Below are positions 18,523-28,607 of a stretch of DNA of 64,000 nucleotides, one piece after another. The DNA comes from Rhodanobacter sp. A1T4 (GTDB lineage: Bacteria; Pseudomonadota; Gammaproteobacteria; Xanthomonadales; Rhodanobacteraceae). A model generated the notes under the pieces. That model saw only the letters and a list, made by a program, of their open reading frames with translations. It was not told the origin of the DNA and did not search any database. Position 1 is the stretch's first letter. The number at the start of each line of letters is the position of its first letter. The position numbers and the translations under genes are program-made. Location of the stretch: positions 310,001-374,000 of the forward strand of contig NZ_JACHCP010000002.1 of assembly GCF_014207185.1 (NCBI RefSeq). The letters are read 5' to 3'.

Positions 18523-18790
18523 GAGCCTGTTCACGATCTCAACGTGGCCCGCGTTGTGCTGTAGCGCCCGTTCGGTGGTGGTGCGTGGCGCAGCGCCTGA
18601 CTGGCTGTCAGGTCAAGCCGCGCGCCGCTGCCGGGCGGGCGCTACAGCTCAACCCTTCGGGCCGGGTCGGTTTGCCCCCATGCCAGCGTCATCACTCGGT
18701 CGTGTACCGACGTACACTCCCTCCCTCTTCCTTGGCCTGCGCGCGAACCGCTCCCGGCGCGGGCTACGTTGAGATCGTGAACAGGCTCTA
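18522..18790 (+). mobile_element. MITE-like element, copy 1
   Basis: A 269-bp non-coding segment bounded by 32-bp inverted repeats with one mismatch, starting AGAGCCTGTTCACGATCTC and ending in its complement. It contains further internal palindromes (a 12-bp arm beginning CTGTAGCGCCCG and a CTGAC/GTCAG hairpin). A second copy of nearly the same length (268 bp) lies in opposite orientation at 40819-41086, which shows that it is a repeated, once-mobile unit. Flanks read TAA on both sides here, a possible 3-bp target duplication. No transposase is encoded, so movement would need one supplied in trans. Open frames inside it are on both strands and look accidental. Confidence 0.8.
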
Positions 18791-18794
18791 AAGA

Positions 18795-19460
18795 TTAGCG
18801 CAGCAGCAAACGCTTCGGCTTGATCGGCAATTTGCCGCGCCAGTACTGGATCAGTGCGTAACCGCCCACCATGCCGCCCAGATGCGCGAAGTGGGCGACG
18901 CCTGCCTGCGTGCCAGTCACGCCCATGACCAGCTCGATCACCGCATAGCCGGTGACGAACAACCAGGCCGGCATGGGTATAGGCAAAAACATCAGCATCA
19001 TTTTTTCGTGCGGATACAACATGCCGAAGGCAAGCAGGACTCCAAAGATCGCACCGGAGGCGCCTACCGTAGGATAGAAGCCATGGGTGAACCACTGCAC
19101 CACGATCAACTGCGCCAGCGCAGCGACGATCGCACACACAAAGTAGTAAATGATGAAATTGCGCGTGCCAAACGTACGTTCGATCGTGCCGCCAAACATG
19201 TACAGCGCAAACATGTTGAAAAAGATGTGCTGGAATCCGCCATGCATGAAAGCGTAGGTCACCACCTGCCAGGGCTGGAACCCCACTGTCACGCTCTGAC
19301 CATCACCCAGCGCCCCGCTGACGTCCGGCCCCCATGGCCAGAGCGCAAAGTGCTGGGTGAGCGCAAAGGTGGTCGAATCGTGCAGCAGGTACTGCAATGC
19401 AAACACGACAATATTGGCGATCAGCAGGTTGCGCGTGACGACAGGTACATCGGTAGGCAT
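18795..19460 (-). CDS. Rhomboid family intramembrane serine protease
   Basis: A 221-residue polytopic membrane protein with the rhomboid catalytic pair: Ser in GASGAIFG and His in AHFAHLGG. The conserved HGGFQHIFFNMFALYMFG block lies between the first transmembrane segments and the catalytic helix. It would cleave single-pass membrane proteins within the bilayer; substrates are unknown. Monocistronic as far as can be seen. Its 3' end is 5 bp from the MITE-like element. Confidence 0.93.
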   Translation of the reverse strand: MPTDVPVVTRNLLIANIVVFALQYLLHDSTTFALTQHFALWPWGPDVSGALGDGQSVTVGFQPWQVVTYAFMHGGFQHIFFNMFALYMFGGTIERTFGTRNFIIYYFVCAIVAALAQLIVVQWFTHGFYPTVGASGAIFGVLLAFGMLYPHEKMMLMFLPIPMPAWLFVTGYAVIELVMGVTGTQAGVAHFAHLGGMVGGYALIQYWRGKLPIKPKRLLLR

Positions 19461-19614
19461 GCAGGTGTTCCGAAGAATGTGGCGAACCCAGCCATGACGC
19501 TGCGTTCTCGTTGTCAGTAGTTGTACTCAACTGTCGCTGAAACAAGGGCAGCGATCAGACTACTACTAGGCTTTTTCGTTCATCCAGCGCTGGCGCCAAG
19601 CCTGGGTTGCCCAT

Positions 19615-19640
19615 ATAAAAGCCGCCTTGCGGCGGCTCTC
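19615..19640 (-). terminator. Rho-independent terminator after the NlpC/P60 gene
   Basis: Read on the minus strand: AGAGCCGCCGCAAGGCGGCTTTTAT, a stem-loop followed by T residues, 27 bp downstream of the NlpC/P60 stop. It separates that gene from the rhomboid start at 19460. Confidence 0.8.
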
Positions 19641-19666
19641 TGTATGGCTGGATGCGCGCAACCGCC

Positions 19667-20380
19667 TCAGCCGTGGCGATCCACCATCGCAATCGCTTCC
19701 GGACGCTTGGCACCGGCGAAGTGCTTGGCCCAGTAAGCCTCATCGAGACTGGAAACCTGCACGCTCTGACCGGTAGTCGGCGAATGGATGAACTGGCCGT
19801 TCGAGATATAGATACCGACGTGCGAGATATTGCGCTTGCCGTGCGTGCGGAAAAACACCAGGTCACCTGGCTTCATGTCCGCACGAGCTACTTTGAGGCC
19901 GGACAGAAACTGCGAGGCGGAATTGGTCGGCAACTGCATGCCGATCGCATGGGCGAACACGTAACGCACAAAACCACTGCAATCGAAACCGGTTGAAGGA
20001 TCACGGCCGCCGCGAACGTAGCGGATATCACGCAGATTCATCGCCAGACCGATCAGCGCCTTGCGCACGTCGGAAATATTCTGGAGATTGGCAATAGCCG
20101 AATTCTGTTTACCCGAGTTGCCTTCGTCAGCTGCGCCGCTGTTCTTGGCAATGACGGCAGCGGACTTATCGTTGCTACCAGCGATGTCGGCGTAGGACGG
20201 AGCTGCCGACTGGGCGAGCATGGCGGCCGGGCTGAAAGCCGACATCTGATTGAGGAGCTGGGGAGTGACTGAAGCGATGACCGAAGTGTCGTTGGCTGCG
20301 CTGGGGCTGGCTTGCAGTGGACCGGACATGAGCAGTACGGAAACGAGCGCAGCAGCTAGGGTCAATCGTTTGGTCGGCAT
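19667..20380 (-). CDS. C40 (NlpC/P60) cell-wall endopeptidase
   Basis: A 237-residue secreted protein with a C-terminal NlpC/P60 domain: nucleophile Cys in STGFDCSGFVRYVF, catalytic His in KRNISHVGIYI, and a downstream GQFIHSPTTG block. A signal peptide covers about residues 1-25. Such enzymes cut the D-Glu/meso-DAP linkage of peptidoglycan stem peptides. The start at 20380 (MPTKRLTL) is chosen because GGGGGAT lies just upstream; the longer frame to 20413 has no ribosome site. The AT-rich gap to 20621 probably holds its promoter. Confidence 0.9.
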   Translation of the reverse strand: MPTKRLTLAAALVSVLLMSGPLQASPSAANDTSVIASVTPQLLNQMSAFSPAAMLAQSAAPSYADIAGSNDKSAAVIAKNSGAADEGNSGKQNSAIANLQNISDVRKALIGLAMNLRDIRYVRGGRDPSTGFDCSGFVRYVFAHAIGMQLPTNSASQFLSGLKVARADMKPGDLVFFRTHGKRNISHVGIYISNGQFIHSPTTGQSVQVSSLDEAYWAKHFAGAKRPEAIAMVDRHG

Positions 20381-20621
20381 TCGGGTTATCCCCCTTTGAT
20401 ACACAAAATCCATCGCTTTCGTAGTCGGCGACGTGATCGATGTGTGAAGTTAGCAAGAAGCGGCCGGCCATATGTTCGATTGGGGTTAACTAAACTCTGT
20501 CGTTCCAGAAATGCACAAAAACGGCAAAATATTCGATAAATTACTGATTTTTATCTTATTTAAAAGAAAGGACACGCCATCTGATCCGGCGCCGGTGAAA
20601 AGCTTTTACGCATTAATTACG

Positions 20622-21332
20622 TCAAACGGTCGCCGGATAGGACCTCACGCCAAAGATTGCCGAGCCGATTCGTACCTCGGTCGCTCCTTCGGCAATAGCC
20701 AGTGCGAAATCACCGCTCATGCCCATCGACAGCCTCGGCAAATCGTGCCCCCGTGCCGTGGCCTGGTCGCGCAGCTCGCGCAGCGCCCGGAAACAGCTAC
20801 GCACCTCATCCACCTGGTCGGACTGCACAGCCAGCGTCATCAGACCGCGCACACGCAGCGTATCGAGGCCGCGCAGGGTCTCGAGGAACGCTGGCAGCTG
20901 GTCGGGCGCCAGACCGTATTTGCTGGGCTCATCGGAGGTCTTGACCTGCACCAGAACATCAATGATCCGACCTTCGTGCTGAAGCCGCCGATGCAGCGCC
21001 TCGGCCAGTTCGAGCCGGTCCAGCGATTGCACTTCGCTGGCCAGCCGGGCGACATCCTTGGCCTTGTTGGTCTGCAAATGGCCGATCATCACCCAGTCGA
21101 TGCCGCAGTCGGCCAGGGCTGGAGATTTTTCACGCACTTCCTGCGCCTTGTTTTCGCCAAAGCGGTGCAAGCCCAGCCCCACCGCTGCGCGGATCAGCTC
21201 GGGGCTGAAGGTCTTGCTGACCGGCAGAATATTTACCGATGCAGGATCGCGCCCGGCTTCCCTGCAGGCCTGATCGACACGACTACGGACTTGCAACCAA
21301 TTGGCGGCCAGATAAGCGGTGTCGATGCTCAT
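20622..21332 (-). CDS. YggS-family PLP homeostasis protein
   Basis: A 236-residue PLP-binding TIM-barrel protein of the YggS/PLPBP (PROSC) family, involved in balance of vitamin B6 vitamers rather than catalysis. The PLP lysine is in ILPVSKTFSPE, and FGENKAQE, WVMIGHLQTNKAK and LSMGMSGDF are family blocks. In many bacteria this gene lies next to pilT or proC; here it follows an M20 peptidase on the same strand, with a 16-bp gap suggesting co-transcription. Confidence 0.93.
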   Translation of the reverse strand: MSIDTAYLAANWLQVRSRVDQACREAGRDPASVNILPVSKTFSPELIRAAVGLGLHRFGENKAQEVREKSPALADCGIDWVMIGHLQTNKAKDVARLASEVQSLDRLELAEALHRRLQHEGRIIDVLVQVKTSDEPSKYGLAPDQLPAFLETLRGLDTLRVRGLMTLAVQSDQVDEVRSCFRALRELRDQATARGHDLPRLSMGMSGDFALAIAEGATEVRIGSAIFGVRSYPATV

Positions 21333-21348
21333 GCCGGGAATCTGAAGC

Positions 21349-22791
<1,443 letters not shown>

Positions 22792-23017
22792 CTTCAAGCT
22801 TCCGGCGAAAATCGGTTCTTACATTGTAACGCGCCGTTTACCCCCTACTACCGCCTGCGCTGACATGCCATCAGCCGGTACCCACGCGTATCGGCGCGCG
22901 TTGCGCACACTGGCTCCGCGACAACACCGACTGCGCGGCCGATGGCCACATGACACATTTTCATTGCGGCCTGCAGACGCCGCCATCTCATTCAAATCAA
23001 GATCAGGAGGAAAACCC

Positions 23018-23392
23018 ATGTTCCACAAACTCGCTGCACGGATCGCCCTTGCGCTGGCTCTGGCCGTTCCCGCGCTGTCCTTCGCCGCCAGCCCGGTCAA
23101 TATCAACAAGGCAGACGCCTCCACCATCGCCAAGTCACTCGATGGCATCGGTCAATCGAAGGCGGACGCCATCGTGGCTTGGCGTGATGCCAACGGGCCG
23201 TTCAAGAGCGCCGACGATCTGGCCCAGGTCAAAGGCATCGGCAAGGCCACGTTGGAACGCAATCGCGCATCCATCCTGCTTGCCGACGCGGCTCCCGGAA
23301 CAGCTGCCGCCGCCGTCGCCAGGACCGATGCACCCGCCAAAAAAGTCAGGCGTGCGAGCAAAAAAGCGGCCGCGGCTGCCGTCGAAGAATAA
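23018..23392 (+). CDS. Helix-hairpin-helix protein, ComEA-like
   Basis: A 124-residue exported protein with a signal peptide (cut near FAA-S25), a ComEA-type double helix-hairpin-helix (INKADASTIAKSL, IGQSKADAIVAWR, VKGIGKATLERN) and a Lys/Ala-rich basic tail. ComEA proteins bind DNA in the periplasm during natural transformation; small stand-alone members like this may have that or another DNA-binding role. An AGGAGG ribosome site fixes the start. The extended frame from 22682 overlaps the divergent peptidase gene and is not coding. Confidence 0.85.
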   Translation: MFHKLAARIALALALAVPALSFAASPVNINKADASTIAKSLDGIGQSKADAIVAWRDANGPFKSADDLAQVKGIGKATLERNRASILLADAAPGTAAAAVARTDAPAKKVRRASKKAAAAAVEE

Positions 23393-23527
23393 TTATCCGG
23401 AAGCCTTCTTCGGTAGCAATGCTGCGGGAGACCATGCGGCGGGCGCGATCGACCTTGTCATCAAGATTATGGTCGCGCCCGCCTGAGGTACACTCGCGCG
23501 CCGCCATACTCGTGCCGCCACGTCGCC

Positions 23528-24013
23528 ATGATCCTTCCCCGCTATCACGTTGCCGATTCCGCCATCAAAGGCGCCGGCAAAGGGCTGTTTCTCGATGAAA
23601 CCGTGGTTGCGGGCCGCATCATCACGGCGCCGGATGGTATCGACCGCACCTTCCGGCACGCCGAAATCAGTACTTCGCCGGAGCTCAAGGCCCAGTTTCA
23701 CGCCAGCGCCCGGTGGTTCGAGGACCGCTATACCCTCTCGCCTGACTGGCCGGACGAGTGCTATATCAACCACAGCTTCGCACCCAATGGGTTGTGGCAT
23801 CTGGGCTTTGTATTTGCGCTGGCCGATCTGCCGCCCGGCACCGAAATAACGGTGGACTACCGGCACTTGCTGCCACCCGGCGAAAGCGAGGATTTTGCAG
23901 ATTCGCTGACAGGTGAGATAATCACCGGCTTGTCCTGGTCCGATAGCCTCGCCAGCAGTACGCGAGCGTTGGCCGAATTGCTGGATACCACCAACGCCGA
24001 TCGTGATGTCTGA
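23528..24013 (+). CDS. SET-domain protein (putative lysine methyltransferase)
   Basis: A 161-residue protein consisting almost wholly of a SET domain: GAGKGLFLDETVVAG near the start, the SAM/pseudoknot motif INHSFAPN, and PPGTEITVDYRHL with the catalytic Tyr. SET proteins methylate lysine on proteins using S-adenosylmethionine; small bacterial ones have mostly unknown targets. The pre- and post-SET zinc motifs of eukaryotic enzymes are absent. It overlaps the following GNAT gene by 8 bp, suggesting one transcript. Confidence 0.85.
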   Translation: MILPRYHVADSAIKGAGKGLFLDETVVAGRIITAPDGIDRTFRHAEISTSPELKAQFHASARWFEDRYTLSPDWPDECYINHSFAPNGLWHLGFVFALADLPPGTEITVDYRHLLPPGESEDFADSLTGEIITGLSWSDSLASSTRALAELLDTTNADRDV

Positions 24014-24545
24014 TATCCCCATCCTAGAAACGGCGCGTCTGCGCCTGACAGCGCTGACGGAACAGCACTTCAACGATTACGCCACGATGCTGGGCGATGC
24101 CGAAAGCACGCGCTGGATCGGCGACGGTCAACCACTGGACCGCACCAATGCCTGGCGCTCGCTGGCCATGCTGCTCGGCCATTGGCAGCTGCGCGACTGC
24201 GGCATGTGGGCGCTGGAACTCAAAGCCACGGGTGAATTCATCGGCCGCGCCGGCTTGATGTATCCCGAAGGCTGGCCCGATCTGGAGTTGGGCTGGATGC
24301 TGAAGCCCGGACATCGCCACCACGGATACGCCACGGAAGCCGGCAACGCCGTACTTGATTTCGCCTGGCGCCAACTCCATGTGCCGCGCGTCATCAGTCT
24401 GGTGCGCATCGGCAACGAAGCATCCGATCGTGTCGCCGAACGTCTTGGCGGCGAACACATCGACGACATGGATTTCTACGGCAGTCACAACCACGTCTTC
24501 GCGTACTACCCGCCGCGCGCTGCATTGAGCCGCGCTTCCGCCTGA
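24006..24545 (+). CDS. GNAT acetyltransferase, RimJ/RimL-like
   Basis: A 179-residue GNAT protein of the RimJ/RimL type (LETARLRLTALTEQH opening, ELGWMLKPGHRHHGYATEA coenzyme-A loop, RIGNEASDRVAERLGG motif). This group includes enzymes that acetylate N-termini of ribosomal proteins and small molecules; the substrate is not predictable. ATG 24006 is preferred over GTG 24003. Overlap with the SET-domain gene links two potential modification enzymes in one unit. Confidence 0.85.
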   Translation: MSDIPILETARLRLTALTEQHFNDYATMLGDAESTRWIGDGQPLDRTNAWRSLAMLLGHWQLRDCGMWALELKATGEFIGRAGLMYPEGWPDLELGWMLKPGHRHHGYATEAGNAVLDFAWRQLHVPRVISLVRIGNEASDRVAERLGGEHIDDMDFYGSHNHVFAYYPPRAALSRASA

Positions 24546-24877
24546 GCGTTACGAGTTGCTGAATCCGTTGAACAACATGCCTCCAGCCGGCGGCGTTGTG
24601 TCAGCTCCGCAAGTTGTGATCCGAAGAAAATCACACCAAATACGATCAGAAAGGCAGCAACGACCCCGGCATCAACAATGCTCTGATGCGTAATTGATCA
24701 AACCGCACCTTGGCTGACTTCCGAAGTCGCACGCCGGACCGCCGCATATACGCTTCATCTCACGGGGGATAAAATGGGAATTCGTTGTTCTTCCCTCCAT
24801 GGAAAAGTCAGGATGCTCGAACGGCCTTCGATGTGAAGAAACCGCTCTGCACATCTTGTCGAACGTAAGGACTCATC
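24546..24877 (+). other. 332-bp intergenic region before the two-component system
   Basis: No conserved gene seen. The segment is less GC-rich than its surroundings and should carry the promoter of the response-regulator gene. A 20-codon open frame at 24774-24836 starts with ATG after a good GGGGG ribosome-like site, but its peptide has no recognisable signature; it may be a leader peptide or chance. Confidence 0.4.
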
Positions 24878-25567
24878 ATGCGCATCCTGCTCGCCGAGGA
24901 TGATCCGTCCATCGCCGAAGGCATCTGCGGCTCGCTGCGGCATGGCGGCCATGCGGTGGATCACGTTGCCAGCGGCAGTCTCGCCGACGTCGCGCTGCGC
25001 GATCACGAGTACGACCTGCTGGTGCTGGATCTTGGGCTGCCCGCGCTGGATGGCACCGAGGTGCTGAAGCGCCTGCGCAGTCGCGGCGCTGGCATGCCGG
25101 TATTGGTGGTCACCGCACGCGATGGTTTGCCAGAGCGCATTCGCGTACTCGATCTGGGCGCTGACGATTATCTAGTGAAGCCCTTCGCACTGTCCGAGTT
25201 CGAAGCGCGCGTTCGCGCCCTGCTGCGACGGGCCAGCAGCCGTGGCGTGCCCGAGCTGCAGCTGGGCCGCTTGCGACTGGACCTGCCCGGACATCGCGCA
25301 TGGATCGACGACACCGCATTGGAACTTACCGCCCGCGAATTCGGCCTGCTCGAAGCACTGGCACTGCGCCCCGATCGAGTCACCAGCCGCGCGCAGCTGA
25401 TCGAAGCGCTGTGCGACTGGGATCAGGAGCTGACCGATAACGGCCTGGACATCGCGATTCATCGCCTGCGTCGCAAACTGCAAGGCAGCGGCACCGGCGT
25501 GCGCACGATCCGCGGGCTGGGTTATCTGCTGGAAGAGGCTGAAGAATTCAACGGCGATCCCGAATGA
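24878..25567 (+). CDS. OmpR-family response regulator
   Basis: A 229-residue two-domain regulator. The receiver has acidic residues near positions 7-8 (EDD), phospho-acceptor Asp51 (LVLDLGLP), Thr in VVTARD and Lys in DYLVKPF. The C-terminus is a winged-helix DNA-binding domain (LTAREFGLLEAL, VRTIRGLGYLL). The layout resembles the QseB/PmrA/TctD subgroup. The stop overlaps the kinase start by ATGA. Its target genes are not known, but the exporter operon beginning at 27150 is an obvious candidate. Confidence 0.93.
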   Translation: MRILLAEDDPSIAEGICGSLRHGGHAVDHVASGSLADVALRDHEYDLLVLDLGLPALDGTEVLKRLRSRGAGMPVLVVTARDGLPERIRVLDLGADDYLVKPFALSEFEARVRALLRRASSRGVPELQLGRLRLDLPGHRAWIDDTALELTAREFGLLEALALRPDRVTSRAQLIEALCDWDQELTDNGLDIAIHRLRRKLQGSGTGVRTIRGLGYLLEEAEEFNGDPE

Positions 25568-26973
25568 GCCCACCGCGCATTGTTCGGCTGCGGCCCAGCC
25601 TGCGCCGTCGACTGCTGATCTTTTTGCTGATCCCGATGGCGGCGCTGTTGCTGCTCGATGCGATGCTGACTTACGGCGTGGCGTTGTCGTACGCCAATCG
25701 CGTACACGACCGTGATCTCAGCGATGATGCGCTGACCCTGGCAACGATGCTCAGCAACGATGCGCTTGGCAGCGAGCTTTCGCCGCAGGCGAAATTTCTG
25801 CTCGAATACGACCCTGAGAACCGTGATTATTTCAGCGTCCGCAGCGCGAAGCGCGGCATGCTTGCCGGTAGCGGACGACTGGAACCACCCGACCAGACCA
25901 TGGCACCGGATGCCAGCCCGATGCTGTACAACACACGACTGGACAACCACGACGTACGCGCGGCAACGGTCCAGAGGACATCGCAAAACGATCCCAGTGA
26001 CACGCTGACCATCACGGTTGCCGAGACTTTTCGTGATCGCCATCAACAGGCGCGCGAAATTCTGGTGTTGGCCACCGTGATGCAGACGCTGCTGATCCTC
26101 AGCCTGCTGTCGCTGGTCTGGTTCGGTGTCAACCACGGGCTGCGCGTGCTCAACCCGCTGACCGAACGTCTGGCCCGACGCTCGCATGAGCTGACGCCGA
26201 TCGGTGGTGCCGACGTGCCGCAGGAAATTCTGCCGCTGACCCGCACGATCGACGCGCTGTTCGCACGCCTGCGCAGCATGCTGGCCCTGCACGATCGCTT
26301 TATCGCCGATGCCGCACATCAGTTGCGCACGCCGCTGGCTGGACTAAGCCTGCACGTCGATCGCGCGCTGGCCGATTCACGGCCCGAGACGATGGCCGAT
26401 GCGCTTTCGCACATCCGTCGCCTGACTCAGCGCGCTGCGCGCACATCATCACAATTGCTGGCACTGACCCGCGCGCAGGCATCGCCAGTGGACACCGTCG
26501 ATCGCGCCCTGCTCGATCTGACCCGACTGATTCCCGAAGCCGTGTCGCTACGAGTGCACGAGGCGCTCGGCGCTGGAGTCGACCTGGGCTATCAGGGGCC
26601 TGGTTCACGACAGCCACTGTATATTCTCGGCGATGTCGCCAGCTTGCAGGATCTGCTCGACAATCTGATCGACAACAGCATTCGCTACGCCGGCCGCGGC
26701 AGTACCGTCACCGTCAATCTGCAACCCTCGCCGGACGGTGGCGCAAGATTAAGCGTGGAAGACGACGGTCCCGGCGTTCCACCGGAACTGCTGCCGCGCC
26801 TGAGCGAGCGTTTTTTCCGGGCGCCCGGCAGCAACGAGGAGGGCAGCGGGCTGGGATTGGCGATTGTTCAGCGCATTGCGGAACGACATCACGCCGAAGT
26901 GGTGTATCAGCTCGGCGAAAAACGTGGCCTTACCGTCGAGGTGCGTTTCCCGCCGGCCACTAAGCGAGATTAA
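25564..26973 (+). CDS. Sensor histidine kinase of the two-component system
   Basis: A 469-residue membrane kinase. Transmembrane segments around residues 15-40 and 165-190 flank a periplasmic sensor of the 2CSK_N/TctE type, followed by HAMP, a HisKA domain with His252 (DAAHQLRTPL), N-box NLIDNSIRYAG, and the ATP-lid motifs DDGPGVP and GSGLGLAI. It would phosphorylate the regulator encoded just upstream. The 120-residue periplasmic domain suggests an extracytoplasmic signal of unknown nature. Confidence 0.93.
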   Translation: MSPPRIVRLRPSLRRRLLIFLLIPMAALLLLDAMLTYGVALSYANRVHDRDLSDDALTLATMLSNDALGSELSPQAKFLLEYDPENRDYFSVRSAKRGMLAGSGRLEPPDQTMAPDASPMLYNTRLDNHDVRAATVQRTSQNDPSDTLTITVAETFRDRHQQAREILVLATVMQTLLILSLLSLVWFGVNHGLRVLNPLTERLARRSHELTPIGGADVPQEILPLTRTIDALFARLRSMLALHDRFIADAAHQLRTPLAGLSLHVDRALADSRPETMADALSHIRRLTQRAARTSSQLLALTRAQASPVDTVDRALLDLTRLIPEAVSLRVHEALGAGVDLGYQGPGSRQPLYILGDVASLQDLLDNLIDNSIRYAGRGSTVTVNLQPSPDGGARLSVEDDGPGVPPELLPRLSERFFRAPGSNEEGSGLGLAIVQRIAERHHAEVVYQLGEKRGLTVEVRFPPATKRD

Positions 26974-27149
26974 AGCGTTCAGCCCCACAGTGGTGGCTGC
27001 ATGCGACCTGTACGCCCTGCCCATTCAGGTATCGCGCAAGCCGCCTTGCCGTCACAATACGCCGATGCTGCCGCGACGATCGCGGCAATGACTACCCCGG
27101 ATACTTCCATGCACCATCGTCGGGCCACTGCCACGAGACAAAACGCATC

Positions 27150-28607
27150 ATGCCGTTCCGCATGCTGAATCGTGCTGCCCTGCGCAATCTTGCGTGCGGC
27201 TGTTTGCTCAGTGGGCTGCTCGGCTGCGCCGCGCCGGTACCCAAGGTGGCAGCGCCGCTACCCGCCCAATGGCAGCATGCGATGGCGGCTGATCCAGCCA
27301 AACCCAGCGATCTGCAGGGTTGGTGGCATGCCTTCAACGATCCACAGCTCAACGCACTGGTCGATCGCGCGCTGGCCAACAACCTCGATGTGGCGCAGGC
27401 GGTCGAACGTATGCTCGCCACACGAGCCATCCACAGTCGAGCCGGTGCCAAGTATCTGCCATCGCTGGTGGGACGCACTGACGATGCGATCGATCCGGAC
27501 GCCCATGCTTCATATTTCGTTGCGGGTTTCGACGCCAACTGGGAGTTCGGATTATTTGGCCGTAGCGAAGGTACGCGTCGCGAGGCGCAGGGCGCACTCG
27601 ACGCCAGCGTGGCGGATTTGCGCATCGCACAGGTATCGCTGGTCGCCGAGGTGGTGCGCGACTGGATCGAGCTGCGCACTGCGCAGCAGCAGGAGCGGCT
27701 GCTACTGCAGATCAACCAGGCACACCTGCACAACTGGCAACTGCTGAAAGTGCGTCAGCGCCTGCAACTGGTGGCGCCAGCGGAAGTGGACCAGGCGCAG
27801 GCCCTGTCCGCACAATCCGAGGCCGCACTAGCCGCGCCACGCCAGGCGATCAATGCCAGCGCGCAGCAGTTGGCCATGCTGCTAGGACAAAACCAGCCTG
27901 ATTCGGCTTGGCTCGAGCCGGGCGCTCAGCCTGATTTGGGGGAATTCCAGCTCAATGCTGCGCCCGTCGATCTGCTACGCACGCGGCCCGAAATTGCCCG
28001 CGCGCAAGCCGATGTTCTGCGCACGGCCGGTGAACTGGCGCTCACCCATGCCGACATGTATCCCAGCATCGGCCTGGGCACCTCGCTGGTGTGGGCGGCT
28101 ACCATCAACGACACCTCGCCCCGTTCGAAAACACCCGGCGGCATCTTTTCGCTCGGCCCGCTGTTGAACATCCCCCTGTTCGACTGGGGCATTCGCATCG
28201 CGGCGACACACGCCAAGGGACACGAACTGCAGGCCAGCGTATTGGCCTATCGGCAGGCGGTCCTGCAAGGCATTACCGAAGTGGAAACCGCACTCGGCAC
28301 GCTGCAGCAACAGCAGCTCCGTGAACAGCAAAGCACGATCGCCTGGCAGGCGTTACAACGCGCCGATCATGCTGTGCAAAGTCGCGTCCAACTGCATCTG
28401 AACAGTCCACTCGATCAGATAGAAAGTCAGATCGCCGCCGACCAGGCCGACGCACAACTGGTCGATGCCCGCGCCGAACACAGTCTTGCCTATGTCGCGC
28501 TGTTCAAGGCGCTTGGTGGCGCGCCACTACCGTCGGCCGCTGTACTGGGCTCAGCCGCGCCGAAAACCCCGGCCGCACCCGCTACCACTGACGGGACACT
28601 CCGCTAA
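27150..28607 (+). CDS. Outer-membrane efflux lipoprotein, NodT/TolC family
   Basis: A 485-residue outer-membrane factor with a lipoprotein signal (LLGC, Cys about residue 26) and two homologous OEP coiled-coil repeats, as in NodT, OprM and CusC. QGWWHAFNDPQLNALVDRAL is the classical opening motif and RTRPEIARAQADVL the mid-protein motif. It is expected to form the outer-membrane channel for the ABC exporter encoded downstream. The gene overlaps the permease start (TAATG). Confidence 0.93.
   Translation: MPFRMLNRAALRNLACGCLLSGLLGCAAPVPKVAAPLPAQWQHAMAADPAKPSDLQGWWHAFNDPQLNALVDRALANNLDVAQAVERMLATRAIHSRAGAKYLPSLVGRTDDAIDPDAHASYFVAGFDANWEFGLFGRSEGTRREAQGALDASVADLRIAQVSLVAEVVRDWIELRTAQQQERLLLQINQAHLHNWQLLKVRQRLQLVAPAEVDQAQALSAQSEAALAAPRQAINASAQQLAMLLGQNQPDSAWLEPGAQPDLGEFQLNAAPVDLLRTRPEIARAQADVLRTAGELALTHADMYPSIGLGTSLVWAATINDTSPRSKTPGGIFSLGPLLNIPLFDWGIRIAATHAKGHELQASVLAYRQAVLQGITEVETALGTLQQQQLREQQSTIAWQALQRADHAVQSRVQLHLNSPLDQIESQIAADQADAQLVDARAEHSLAYVALFKALGGAPLPSAAVLGSAAPKTPAAPATTDGTLR

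Noticed and set aside
18649..19137. Minus-strand frame crossing the MITE-like element into the rhomboid gene
   Set aside because: It mixes repeat DNA with an out-of-frame reading of rhomboid; not a gene.
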